A DNA stretch of 64,000 nucleotides. Source: an uncultured Saprospiraceae bacterium. GTDB lineage: Bacteria > Bacteroidota > Bacteroidia > Chitinophagales > Saprospiraceae. Under the pieces are notes generated by a model. It searched no databases and was not told the origin of the DNA. It worked only from the letters and a program-made list of their open reading frames with translations. The stretch lies in assembly GCA_937872385.1 (NCBI GenBank), contig CALMSO010000047.1:1-64000 (forward strand), given 5' to 3'. Position 1 is the first letter of the stretch; each line of letters begins with the position of its first letter. Position numbers and translations under genes: made by a program. This document shows positions 35,015 through 43,839 of this stretch, in pieces.

Positions 35015-35992
35015 ATGAAAAATAAACTCATCATCTCTCTGTTATTCATCATTACACAAAGTTGTAATAACAATAGTCGCCAATTTGATGCCACGGGCAC
35101 TTTTGAAGCCGACGAAGTCATCATTTCTGCGGAAGCAGGTGGTAAAATTATGCACTTTGATGTAACCGAAGGCATGACTTTACAGGCCGGGCAAGCCGTT
35201 GGCGCTATTGATTGTAGCCAGCTCGATTTGCAACGCCAGCAGGCACAGGCCAGCCTGAACGCTTTGCAACAAAAAACCAACAGCGCCGCCCCGCAGACGC
35301 TCATTTACGAGCAGCAAATCGCCGCCCAACGCAGTAATATCGGGGTTTTGCAGCAACAACTCAGCGTACAGCAACGCGAGCAGCAGCGCATTCAGAACTT
35401 AGTAAAAGCAGACGCCGTGCCCGCTAAACAACTCGACGATATCAATGGCGCTATTGATGTGCTCAGGCAGCAAATTGCCGCCGCCGAAAGCCAGATTACA
35501 GTGCTGCAGAAGCAAATCAAAGCTCAACAGGAAGCGATTGCCATTCAAAATCGAGGCATCCTCAGCGAATCCGACCCCATGCAGGTGCGCGTGACGCAAT
35601 TTGATGATCAACTTAGCCGCTGCACCATTACGAATCCGCTGACCGGTACGGTGCTTACCAAGTACGCCGAAGCCAACGAAATGACCGCGCCGGGTAAAGC
35701 TTTGTATAAAATTGCGGACTTGCGCACGCTAACACTTCGTGCGTATATAACTGGTAATCAATTGCCTACGACCAAACTTAACCAAACGGTTCGAGTATTA
35801 TTGGACGATGGTAAGCATGGCTACCGGGAACTTTCTGGCATCATTACCTGGATCAGCGATAAGTCGGAATTCACCCCAAAAACGATTCAAACGAAGGAAG
35901 AGCGCCAGAATTTGGTATATGCTATGAAGGTAAAAGTAAATAATGATGGTTATGTAAAAATCGGGATGTACGGGGAAGTGCTATTTCAATAA
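35015..35992 (+). CDS. HlyD/YbhG-type periplasmic adaptor lipoprotein
   Basis: A 325-residue membrane fusion protein with a lipoprotein signal ending at Cys17 (FIITQSC). It has a split lipoyl domain (EADEVIISAEAGGKIMHFDVTEGMTLQAGQ near 25-55, and NPLTGTVLTKYAEANEMTAPGKALYKI near 200-230) around a long Gln-rich coiled coil. ATG 35015 is chosen because the longer frame from 34970 adds a polar extension before the signal. It bridges the inner-membrane ABC unit and the TolC-like duct. Confidence 0.88.
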   Translation: MKNKLIISLLFIITQSCNNNSRQFDATGTFEADEVIISAEAGGKIMHFDVTEGMTLQAGQAVGAIDCSQLDLQRQQAQASLNALQQKTNSAAPQTLIYEQQIAAQRSNIGVLQQQLSVQQREQQRIQNLVKADAVPAKQLDDINGAIDVLRQQIAAAESQITVLQKQIKAQQEAIAIQNRGILSESDPMQVRVTQFDDQLSRCTITNPLTGTVLTKYAEANEMTAPGKALYKIADLRTLTLRAYITGNQLPTTKLNQTVRVLLDDGKHGYRELSGIITWISDKSEFTPKTIQTKEERQNLVYAMKVKVNNDGYVKIGMYGEVLFQ

Positions 35993-36026
35993 GTTGAAAC
36001 ATTTCATCCAATAATCAACTAAAAAA

Positions 36027-36938
36027 ATGAATGCAGTTGAAGTAAATAACATTGTAAAATCTTACAACCGGGGCAAGCCACAGGCACTGCGAGGCCTGTC
36101 TTTTCAGGTGCAGCCGGGCGAGTTGTTCGGACTGATTGGACCAGACGGGGCGGGCAAAACTTCACTATTTCGGATTCTGACTACATTATTACTACCCGAT
36201 AGCGGCGCGGCTACGGTACTGGGCTATGATACGGTAAAGGATTATAAAATAATAAGAAGACTCGTAGGCTATATGCCTGGGCGCTTTTCTTTATATCAGG
36301 ACTTAACGGTAGCCGAAAATATTAACTTTTTTGCTACGGTATTTAATACTACTGTTGCCGAAAATTATCATTTAATTAAAGATATTTACCAGCAAATCGA
36401 GCCTTTCAAACATCGCAAGGCGGGCGCGCTTTCTGGTGGCATGAAGCAAAAGCTGGCACTGAGTTGTGCCCTTATTCACAAACCGCAGGTGCTTTTCCTC
36501 GATGAGCCTACCACAGGCGTGGATGCCGTGAGCCGCAAAGAATTTTGGGAAATGCTCAAAAAACTTAAAAATCAAGGCATTACAATTTTAGTTTCTACAC
36601 CATATATGGATGAAGCCAGCCTTTGTGATCGCGTAGCATTAGTGCAGCACGGCACGATATTGGATATCAATACGCCACAGGGCATTATACAAAATTTTGG
36701 CAAGCCGCTTTGGTCAGTGCGTAGTAATGATATCTATCGTTTGCTAAATGATTTGCGCGCACATGATGCTACGTATAGTTGCTATGCTTTTGGCGAAACG
36801 CATCATATCACATTAAAAGAGGATGATTTTCCGATTGACATTATTTATCAATATTTACAATCGAAACGACACGAATCCATTGAAATTCAACAAATTAAAC
36901 CCAATATTGAAGACTGCTTTATGGCTTTAATGGAATAA
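36027..36938 (+). CDS. ABC transporter ATPase (YbhF N-half-like)
   Basis: A 303-residue ATPase: Walker A GPDGAGKTS at 38-46, signature LSGGMKQKLAL (about 137-147), Walker B VLFLDEPTTGVDAVSR (about 157-172). The last 80 residues form the accessory tail common in ABC-2 drug exporters. With the next gene it corresponds to the two halves of E. coli YbhF, here encoded separately. Confidence 0.92.
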   Translation: MNAVEVNNIVKSYNRGKPQALRGLSFQVQPGELFGLIGPDGAGKTSLFRILTTLLLPDSGAATVLGYDTVKDYKIIRRLVGYMPGRFSLYQDLTVAENINFFATVFNTTVAENYHLIKDIYQQIEPFKHRKAGALSGGMKQKLALSCALIHKPQVLFLDEPTTGVDAVSRKEFWEMLKKLKNQGITILVSTPYMDEASLCDRVALVQHGTILDINTPQGIIQNFGKPLWSVRSNDIYRLLNDLRAHDATYSCYAFGETHHITLKEDDFPIDIIYQYLQSKRHESIEIQQIKPNIEDCFMALME

Positions 36939-36980
36939 CAGCGGTTTGTCAAATTTAGTAAAGTTTATAATGCACATAAT

Positions 36981-37721
36981 ATGAAGAAATCGGTAATAAT
37001 AACCGACAAACTCACTAAACGATTTGGGGCATTTACCGCCGTTGACGCGATTACTTTTGAAGTGACGCAAGGCGAAATATTTGGTTTTCTGGGTGCAAAT
37101 GGGGCGGGTAAAACCACTGCCATGCGAATGCTTTGCGGCTTATTACATCCTACTAATGGACGGGCAGAAGTAGCCGGTTTTGATGTGTTTCGGCAGCGCG
37201 AAAAAATTAAGCAGCATATTGGCTATATGAGTCAGCGATTTTCATTATACGAAGACCTAACCGTCCGTGAAAATATTCGTTTGTACGGTGGCATTTATGG
37301 ACTGAAAACCAATGAGTTAAAAACAAAAAGCGACACGCTTATTAATCGTCTCGGACTAAATGAGGAAGCCAATAAATTAGTGCGCTCACTGCCCTTGGGC
37401 TGGCGGCAAAAATTAGCGTTTTCGGTGGCTATTTTACACGAGCCGAGCATCGTTTTTTTGGACGAACCCACTGGCGGCGTGGACCCCGTCACCCGGCGGC
37501 AATTTTGGGATATGATATATGAAACGGCTAACGCCGGTATTACTGTTTTTGTGACCACCCATTATATGGATGAAGCCGAATATTGCAATCGTGTAAGTAT
37601 CATGGTGGATGGTCGTATTGAGGCATTAGATTCGCCGACTGGCTTGAAAAAAACATTTAGTGCCGATTCAATGGATGAGGTTTTTATTCAGTTAGCCCGA
37701 AAAGCTACAAGAAACGATTAA
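36981..37721 (+). CDS. ABC transporter ATPase (YbhF C-half-like)
   Basis: A 246-residue ATPase: Walker A GANGAGKTT at 38-46, Q-loop MSQRFSLYEDLTVRENI, Walker B IVFLDEPTGGVDPVTR and switch His in VFVTTHYMDEAEYC. The ABC signature is degenerate: LPLGWRQKLAF instead of LSGGxxQ. The substitution is typical of the second half of YbhF-like proteins, so one ATP site of the heterodimer may be weak. Confidence 0.92.
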   Translation: MKKSVIITDKLTKRFGAFTAVDAITFEVTQGEIFGFLGANGAGKTTAMRMLCGLLHPTNGRAEVAGFDVFRQREKIKQHIGYMSQRFSLYEDLTVRENIRLYGGIYGLKTNELKTKSDTLINRLGLNEEANKLVRSLPLGWRQKLAFSVAILHEPSIVFLDEPTGGVDPVTRRQFWDMIYETANAGITVFVTTHYMDEAEYCNRVSIMVDGRIEALDSPTGLKKTFSADSMDEVFIQLARKATRND

Positions 37722-37762
37722 ATTGCTGATTATCTGGTACTTACAATCAATACGCAAAAATA

Positions 37763-38872
37763 ATGAAACAATTTCTCGCGTTTGTTACTAAAGAGTTTTA
37801 TCATATTCTGCGCGACCGCCGCACGCTGTTCTTTATGTTTGGGCTGCCCGTCGTGCAAATATTATTATTCGGATTTGCATTAAGTAATGAAATAAAAAAT
37901 GCTTCTATTGCTATTTTGGATCAGAGCAAAGACGAGTCCACGCAAGCGCTTATTACACGTTTGGACGCCAGTCGTTATTTTACCATAATTAAAACATTAC
38001 ATCATAATAACGAAATAGAATCCGTTTTTCGGCGAGGCGAAGTAAAATTAGTTGTGGTATTCCCCGCTAATTTTCGGCAAGAACTGCTGCATACCAACGC
38101 CACACAGGTACAACTCGTAGCCGACGCAACGGACACCAATACCGCGACCACTATTGCTAATTATGCAGCGAGTATTATACGACAATATCAAGATGAATTA
38201 CTAAATGAGCAAAAACTGCCTTACACGATTCGGGTTGAAAATAGCATGTTATATAATCCACAACTAAAAAGTGCGTATAATTTTGTGCCTGGCGTGATGG
38301 CCATGATACTCATGCTGCTGTCGGCATTGATGACTTCGGTCGCTATTGTACGCGAGAAAGAAATGGGTACGATGGAAGTGCTACTCGTATCGCCCATGCA
38401 ACCGTTGATGGTGGTATTTACGAAAGCGATTCCTTATTTAGTACTTTCATTTGTCAATGTAATAATAATTCTCATATTAAGCGTTACTTTATTAGAAATG
38501 CCTATTAACGGCAGCCTGACGCTATTGCTGCTGGAATGTCTATTGTTTATATTCACTTCATTAGCGCTGGGACTGTTAATTTCCTCGGCGACCCATTCGC
38601 AGCAGGTGGCTATGTTTATTTCATTAGTAGGCTTAATGTTGCCCACCATTATATTTAGTGGCTTTATGTTTCCAATTGAAAATATGCCTAAAATATTACA
38701 AATTATTTCCAATGCTGTGCCTGCTCGCTGGTTTTATGAAATCGTAAAATCCATTATGATTAAAGGTCTGGGCATTGATGCCATCTGGCGGGAAACACTG
38801 ATTTTGCTGGGCATGACGGTGTTTTTCATGGGCGTGGCGACGGCGCGATTTAAAGTGCGTTTAGAGGGGTGA
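37763..38872 (+). CDS. ABC-2 type permease (YbhS-like)
   Basis: A 369-residue inner-membrane permease with an N-terminal helix (RTLFFMFGLPVVQILLFGFAL, about 22-42), a large periplasmic domain (about 45-170), and five further helices in the C-terminal half. KEFYHILRDRRTLFF and the VAIVREKEMGTMEVLLVSPM motif (about 193-212) define the ABC-2 family. It pairs with the next gene to form the membrane channel. Confidence 0.92.
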   Translation: MKQFLAFVTKEFYHILRDRRTLFFMFGLPVVQILLFGFALSNEIKNASIAILDQSKDESTQALITRLDASRYFTIIKTLHHNNEIESVFRRGEVKLVVVFPANFRQELLHTNATQVQLVADATDTNTATTIANYAASIIRQYQDELLNEQKLPYTIRVENSMLYNPQLKSAYNFVPGVMAMILMLLSALMTSVAIVREKEMGTMEVLLVSPMQPLMVVFTKAIPYLVLSFVNVIIILILSVTLLEMPINGSLTLLLLECLLFIFTSLALGLLISSATHSQQVAMFISLVGLMLPTIIFSGFMFPIENMPKILQIISNAVPARWFYEIVKSIMIKGLGIDAIWRETLILLGMTVFFMGVATARFKVRLEG

Positions 38873-38915
38873 TGGGTGATGGGAAAATTTATTATTGGTT
38901 ATTAAAAATTATAGG

Positions 38916-40034
38916 ATGCGAACATTGCGTTTTTTATTACAAAAAGAATTTCGGCAGATTTTCCGCGACCCGGCGATTCTGCGTATCATATTTATGATGC
39001 CTATTGTGCAATTAATTCTTTTACCATTTGCGGCGGATTATGAAATAAAAAACATCAATCTGAGTGTGGTAGATCAAGATCATTCTACGTATTCGCAGCA
39101 ATTGATACAAAAAATGACCGCTTCCGGTTATTTTCGGCTAACGAATTATGCACCTTCTTACCCACAGGCTTTACAAGCAGTGGAAAGCAATACCGCCGAT
39201 ATTATACTGACCATTCCGCCTCATTTTGAGAAAGATTTAGTGCGCCACAGCGAAGCAAAAATTATGCTGGCTGCTAATGCTATCAACGGCGTAAAAGCTG
39301 GCTTAGGCACAAGTTATGCTATGCAAATTATTAATGATTTTAATCGGGAAGTGCGGGAAGATTGGATTTTATTACCAAAATATAATGAAATGCCAACGAT
39401 TGAAATCGTAACGGCGAATTGGTATAATCCGCAGATTGATTATCATTTATTTATGGTACCGGGCATTCTGGCTATTTTAGTAACGATGGTGGGCAGCTTT
39501 CTGGCGGCAATGAATATTGTGCGCGAAAAAGAAGTGGGCACTATCGAGCAAATCAATGTAACACCGGTGCATAAATATCAGTTTTTGCTGGGCAAATTAA
39601 TACCATTCTGGGTATTGGGCTTGGTGACGCTGGCGATGGGTTTTTTAGTAGCCTGGATCATATTTGGCATCATACCGGTTGGATATTACATCACAATATT
39701 TAGTTTCGCTGCCGTTTATTTACTCGCCGTGCTGGGCATCGGTTTATTAGTTTCCACTTATGCTGATACGCAGCAACAGGCAACACTGATAGCGTTTTTC
39801 TTTATGATGATATTTATATTATTAAGCGGTCTTTACACACCGGTAGAGAGCATGCCCGGCTGGGCGCAGGTTATTTCATGGCTCAATCCGGTTACCCATT
39901 TCGTCACGGTAGTCCGGGCGGTAGTTATCAAGGGTAGCGGCATATCGGATGTGCTGCCGGAGTTATTTACCGTATTGGGGTTTGCTATATTTTATAATAG
40001 CTGGGCGGTATTGAATTATCGAAAAACGGCATAA
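38916..40034 (+). CDS. ABC-2 type permease (YbhR-like)
   Basis: A 372-residue second permease with the same layout: KEFRQIFRDPAILRIIFMMP, periplasmic domain, NIVREKEVGTIEQINVTPV (about 205-223), then five helices. ATG 38916 is preferred over TTG 38895. It ends the operon, which reads regulator, TolC, HlyD, two ATPases, two permeases, with small gaps throughout. Confidence 0.92.
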   Translation: MRTLRFLLQKEFRQIFRDPAILRIIFMMPIVQLILLPFAADYEIKNINLSVVDQDHSTYSQQLIQKMTASGYFRLTNYAPSYPQALQAVESNTADIILTIPPHFEKDLVRHSEAKIMLAANAINGVKAGLGTSYAMQIINDFNREVREDWILLPKYNEMPTIEIVTANWYNPQIDYHLFMVPGILAILVTMVGSFLAAMNIVREKEVGTIEQINVTPVHKYQFLLGKLIPFWVLGLVTLAMGFLVAWIIFGIIPVGYYITIFSFAAVYLLAVLGIGLLVSTYADTQQQATLIAFFFMMIFILLSGLYTPVESMPGWAQVISWLNPVTHFVTVVRAVVIKGSGISDVLPELFTVLGFAIFYNSWAVLNYRKTA

Positions 40035-40114
40035 AGTTGCATTTCATTCAACAGACACAACCATAAGCATCTATGCAGTCTTCGATTTAACACAATCATA
40101 ACCCTCTGAAAACA

Positions 40115-40142
40115 TTTGCGTAAAGCGCGGTATTTATCTTTG
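40115..40142 (+). promoter_or_regulatory. Possible promoter for the phosphoesterase gene
   Basis: Exact TATCTTTG at 40135-40142, with TTTG at 40115-40118 and a 16-bp spacer, which is shorter than usual. Confidence 0.4.
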
Positions 40143-40177
40143 CTTTTTTCAAAAACAGCTAAAACCTTCGCTTGCGC

Positions 40178-42085
40178 ATGAAAAAATTGTTCACTCTGAT
40201 TCTACTTTTAGTAAGTACCGGTGTAACGCTGGCACAAGCCATTGCCGAAGATCAATTCTTGGTAAAACCTTACCTGCAATTTTCTACCCAAACCGGGATG
40301 TACGTACTTTGGGAAACCGCTGAAAACGCTACTACACGAGTAGATTTTGGCGAAGCGCGCCGGTCGGTCAACAGAGCCGTGCTCGACCGCAGGGCCACGC
40401 TGCCGGGCACGCGCCTGATGCATGAGGTATTCTTAGATTCTTTGAAAGCGGAAACCAATTACTTCTGGCAGGTCACTTCCATTACTGAGAAAGGCGATAC
40501 CCTGCGCTCGGAGGTGTATTCATTCAAAACCGCTGTGCAAGACAGCAGTGCGTACATGTTTGCGCTCATTGGCGATACCCAACGCAACTCCAGCACGCCT
40601 TGGGCCTGGGGCAAAATAGCTGGATTGGTATGGCAGAAGCGCCCCAACTTTGTTATTCACGTAGGCGACTTGGTGGATCAAGGACTCAAAAAAACCGACT
40701 GGACGGAGCATTTCTTCCCCTTTGGGCATCCGTTGATGAGCCGAGTGCCGGTATATCCGGTGCTGGGCAATCACGAAAACGACTCGCCCTTGTACTATCA
40801 ATATATCGTGGCGCCGCAGCCAGAGTATTATTACACATTTACTTACGGCAATGCACAGTTTTTTATGTTGGATAGCAACCGCGACCTCGACGATGACTCC
40901 GAGCAATACAAATGGTTGGAATGGGAATTAGCGAAATCCAATGCTACTTGGAAAATTGTGGCACATCACCACCCGCCCTACTCTTCGGATAATGACGACT
41001 ACGGCGACAGCTTCCGCGAAATTTCTGATCTCGGCGACGAAAAAGTGCGCAATTTGATCCCATTATACGAGCGCTACGGCGTGGACTTTTGCCTCTTCGG
41101 GCACACGCATCTGTACGAGCGCACTTGGCCAATGTTAGAAAACCGCATCAATATGAAAGAGGGCGTGGTATATATCAATTCTGGCGGAGCAGGCGGTATG
41201 ATTGAAAATTTTGCGCCTACCCGGAGCTGGTTTACCCTCGAAATGCAGGCAGTGCATCACTTTTGCACTTTTGCTATTTATGACCGGACGGTAATGTTCA
41301 AAGCTATTGACCACGAAGGGCGCCTACTCGACGCTTTTCAAATGCAAAAAGAAAGGCCCGACCAGCGGCAGAGCCAAGTAGTACAACCTCCAGGGCCGCA
41401 AATCCGCACCGATGGGCTGCTCTTTGAAAACCAAACCCGCGTGAAGATAGCCGCCGCTTTTGACAGTCTCGAAATTCGCTATACGCTCGATGGAAGTGAG
41501 CCAACCCGCAGCAGCGCTTTGTACAACAGACCACTCACGATTGACCGCAGTGCTACACTCACCGCCCGCGCCTACACCCGCGACGGACGCGCCAGCCGCC
41601 CGGTGACAACGAGCTTTCGCAAAATGGCTCCCCAAGCGCCCGTAGCCGTGCAAAAAACCGAAAGAGGATTGCGCTTTTCGTATTACGAAAGTGAAAATAC
41701 TTGGTCGTTAATGCCCGATTTTGCTAAACTAAAGCCTGTAAAAACCGGCCGCAGCGCTCAGGTGAGTTTGCATGACCTTGACCATCGGGACGAAAATTTC
41801 GGGGTGCTGCTCGAAGGCTATGTAGAAGTGCCGGAAACCGGGCTTTATACTTTTTTCACTATTTCGGATGACGGTTCAAAACTGTACATCAACGACGAAT
41901 TGATCGTGGACAATGACGGCTCGCACAGTGCTACCCGTAGAACCGGCCAAACCCTACTGCGCACCGGAAAACACCAACTCAGGGTGGAGTATTTCCAAGG
42001 TAGAATGGGAAGATCGCTCCAAGCGGGTATTGTAGATGCTAAAATGGGGGACGTACCGTTTAGTCCGTTTCAGTTGTCGCATTGA
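40178..42085 (+). CDS. Secreted purple-acid-phosphatase-like metallophosphoesterase with chitobiase-C and PA14 domains
   Basis: A 635-residue secreted protein (signal MKKLFTLILLLVSTGVTLAQ). Order: FN3-like N-domain of purple acid phosphatases (about 25-120); metallophosphoesterase domain (about 125-370) with ALIGDTQRN, IHVGDLVDQG, LGNHEN, HHHPPY and FGHTHLYERT carrying the metal ligands; a chitobiase/hexosaminidase C-terminal-like beta domain (about 405-480, IRYTLDGSEPTRSSALY); and a PA14 domain (about 510-625, GLYTFFTISDDGSKLYIND). The last two are carbohydrate-associated, so a surface or secreted enzyme acting on glycan- or particle-bound phosphoesters is inferred. No type IX sorting tail is obvious. 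Confidence 0.87.
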   Translation: MKKLFTLILLLVSTGVTLAQAIAEDQFLVKPYLQFSTQTGMYVLWETAENATTRVDFGEARRSVNRAVLDRRATLPGTRLMHEVFLDSLKAETNYFWQVTSITEKGDTLRSEVYSFKTAVQDSSAYMFALIGDTQRNSSTPWAWGKIAGLVWQKRPNFVIHVGDLVDQGLKKTDWTEHFFPFGHPLMSRVPVYPVLGNHENDSPLYYQYIVAPQPEYYYTFTYGNAQFFMLDSNRDLDDDSEQYKWLEWELAKSNATWKIVAHHHPPYSSDNDDYGDSFREISDLGDEKVRNLIPLYERYGVDFCLFGHTHLYERTWPMLENRINMKEGVVYINSGGAGGMIENFAPTRSWFTLEMQAVHHFCTFAIYDRTVMFKAIDHEGRLLDAFQMQKERPDQRQSQVVQPPGPQIRTDGLLFENQTRVKIAAAFDSLEIRYTLDGSEPTRSSALYNRPLTIDRSATLTARAYTRDGRASRPVTTSFRKMAPQAPVAVQKTERGLRFSYYESENTWSLMPDFAKLKPVKTGRSAQVSLHDLDHRDENFGVLLEGYVEVPETGLYTFFTISDDGSKLYINDELIVDNDGSHSATRRTGQTLLRTGKHQLRVEYFQGRMGRSLQAGIVDAKMGDVPFSPFQLSH

Positions 42086-42095
42086 GACACCATCA

Positions 42096-42845
42096 TTACA
42101 AACGCTCCAGCAACTCCTGCGCGCGCGCATACAAGGTAGAGGCCGGAGCAATGTCTTGCAATACCGCACGGCAGGCCTCGCGCTCGCCAGCGCGTAAGTA
42201 ACTGAGTGCCAAATACCATTCGGCATAATCCCGGATAGAAACATCGGCGGTGAGCAAGCTGCTAAACAGTTCGCGGGCCGCCTCGCCCTCGTCTAATTCG
42301 ATACGGCAAATACCGAGGTAGAGCCGCGCCAGTTGATCCTCAGGATATTGCGCAAGGTATTCTTCTAATTGAGCGGAGGCAGTTTTAAAATCGCCTGTAT
42401 TGAATGCCGTTTCGGTTTGCGACCAGTCCACTGGTGCGTCTGCTGATTTTTCAATCAATGCCAAAGGCGGGTGCTGCGCGTACTGTTCGTACAGCGAAGG
42501 GCTGGTAAGCCAAGGCCACACCAATATCAGCAGCACGGCCGCGGCCGCAGCCACAGTCAACCAGCGCAAGCGCGCACGCCCTATCGGGACAATTTTGGCG
42601 GTCGGTGGTTCCGTAGCAGTGGTGGCAGTGGTTTGGAAATAGTCCTTGCCGAGGTTTCCAAGTTCTTGTTGCAAGGCAGCACGCCGGTCTTTTCGTTGCA
42701 AAAAAAGGGACATGTCGCGTTGCAGCGCAAGATCAGTTGCCAAACTGGGGTCTGCCTCAACTTCTGCCTCAAAGGCCGCTTGTTCGGCGGCGTTCATAGC
42801 GCCATTGAGATAGCGGTCAATCCGTGCAATCGTATCGTTATTCAT
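42096..42845 (-). CDS. Membrane protein with TPR-like C-terminus, putative anti-sigma partner
   Basis: A 249-residue protein: an N-terminal soluble helical region (1-90, IDRYLNGAMNAAEQAAFEAEVEADP, a pattern typical of anti-sigma zinc-finger-less N-domains in Bacteroidota), one transmembrane segment (about 96-115, WLTVAAAAAVLLILVWPWL) and periplasmic TPR-like repeats (about 145-245). Its ATG lies inside the 3' end of the sigma gene (8-bp overlap ATGAATAA). This context supports an anti-sigma or sensor role; homology alone does not prove it. Confidence 0.72.
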   Translation of the reverse strand: MNNDTIARIDRYLNGAMNAAEQAAFEAEVEADPSLATDLALQRDMSLFLQRKDRRAALQQELGNLGKDYFQTTATTATEPPTAKIVPIGRARLRWLTVAAAAAVLLILVWPWLTSPSLYEQYAQHPPLALIEKSADAPVDWSQTETAFNTGDFKTASAQLEEYLAQYPEDQLARLYLGICRIELDEGEAARELFSSLLTADVSIRDYAEWYLALSYLRAGEREACRAVLQDIAPASTLYARAQELLERL

Positions 42846-43419
42846 GGATGTGTTCTTTAAAATGTTCGTAAAAAAGTTGCCGCCAGCGTGCCGTACAACG
42901 ATGCTTGCTTTGGTACACCGCATTGGCATTGGTCATACCGAGTTGTTGTGCAATTTGCTCAACGGATAAACCTTCGTGAATAGCCAGCGTCAATAATTGC
43001 TGGCATTGCTCACTGAGCATCGGAAATACCTCCGCTAAACAAGCCTGCCGTTGCTGCTGCCGTATTGCCTCTTCGGCGGCTTCCCATTCCGGGCTTTCTT
43101 CTGTATATCTTTCCAGCTCGGTATTTCTTACGTCTTGTTCTCGTTTTTTTTGTGCCAGCCGATCGTACCACTTGCGCCGGCATATGGTCATTAATAAACC
43201 CCCGAAAGAGCCATTGAGCTGAAAATCAGTGCCACAATAGCGATCATAAATAGCCATCAGTGCATCCTGAAATACGTCCTGCGCATCGTCGGCATTGCCA
43301 TTGTTTTGCAAAATCCATTGCAGCACATCCCGCGAAAAGCGGTTGTAAATTTCCTGAATCAGGCGTGGGTCGCCTCGGTGCAAAGCCTCAATGTACTGTT
43401 GGTCGTGGTGTGGCGTCAT
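42838..43419 (-). CDS. ECF-type RNA polymerase sigma factor
   Basis: A 193-residue sigma-70 family protein. Region 2 is at about 20-90 (IYNRFSRDVLQWILQNNGNADDAQDVFQDALMAIY) and region 4 at about 130-180 (QCQQLLTLAIHEGLSVEQIAQQLGMTNANAVYQSKHRC). The overlap with the downstream membrane protein gene makes a sigma/anti-sigma unit. A conserved palindromic module found at two other loci of the window ends 22 bp before its ATG, so it may direct its own synthesis and that of other genes. Confidence 0.9.
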   Translation of the reverse strand: MTPHHDQQYIEALHRGDPRLIQEIYNRFSRDVLQWILQNNGNADDAQDVFQDALMAIYDRYCGTDFQLNGSFGGLLMTICRRKWYDRLAQKKREQDVRNTELERYTEESPEWEAAEEAIRQQQRQACLAEVFPMLSEQCQQLLTLAIHEGLSVEQIAQQLGMTNANAVYQSKHRCTARWRQLFYEHFKEHIHE

Positions 43420-43441
43420 ATCGGTGGTGTATTCATCTACA

Positions 43442-43494
43442 GGACATAATTGTTTTTAATAAAGAACACCTAAATCACTGGTTATCAGCAGGTA
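43442..43494 (-). promoter_or_regulatory. Conserved TGATAAYCA/ATTATGTC module, copy 1
   Basis: Read on the minus strand: TACCTGCTGATAACCAGTGA (43494-43475), a gap, then AACAATTATGTCC ending at 43442. It points at the ECF sigma gene 22 bp away. Related copies lie at 57296-57345 and 59002-59051, each also pointing at the next gene. Confidence 0.6.
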
Positions 43495-43735
43495 GATTTT
43501 AGGGCGGGACGCTGTTTGCTGTTTGCTATTTGCTGTTCGCCGCACAGTCAGTAAGCGTTATGTCCTCAACCCTTCAATCTCTCAACCCTTCTCAACCCTT
43601 CTCAACTTCTCAACCTTTCTCAACCTTTCTAACCCCTCTAACCCTTCTCAACCTTTAAACCTCTCTAAACCCCATTCATCCCATTCGCCCTATTCGCCCT
43701 ATTTCCCTATTCTCCATCCTGTCATCTAATTTCTT
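43472..43735 (-). repeat. Mosaic heptamer repeat element, copy C
   Basis: Read on the minus strand: GAATAGG-type units (43722-43672), GGTTTAGAGAGGTTTAAAGG (43670-43651), many GGTTGAGAA-type nonamers (43650-43570), the core GGACATAACGCTTACTGACT (43564-43545), four GCRAAYA heptamers (43540-43513), GCGTCCCGCCC, then directly the palindromic module. The CTGGCAT-type heptamers of copy E are absent and there is one more GCAAATA unit. It lies between the divergent sigma and lipoprotein genes. Confidence 0.8.
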
Positions 43736-43839
43736 AACATTTTCTTAACAAATTCAACCCGTAAGATTACGCTGCCTCGCCGGATGTATGGATGTATTTC
43801 GATTGCAAACACATTTTTCAACAAAAAAAACAATACACC

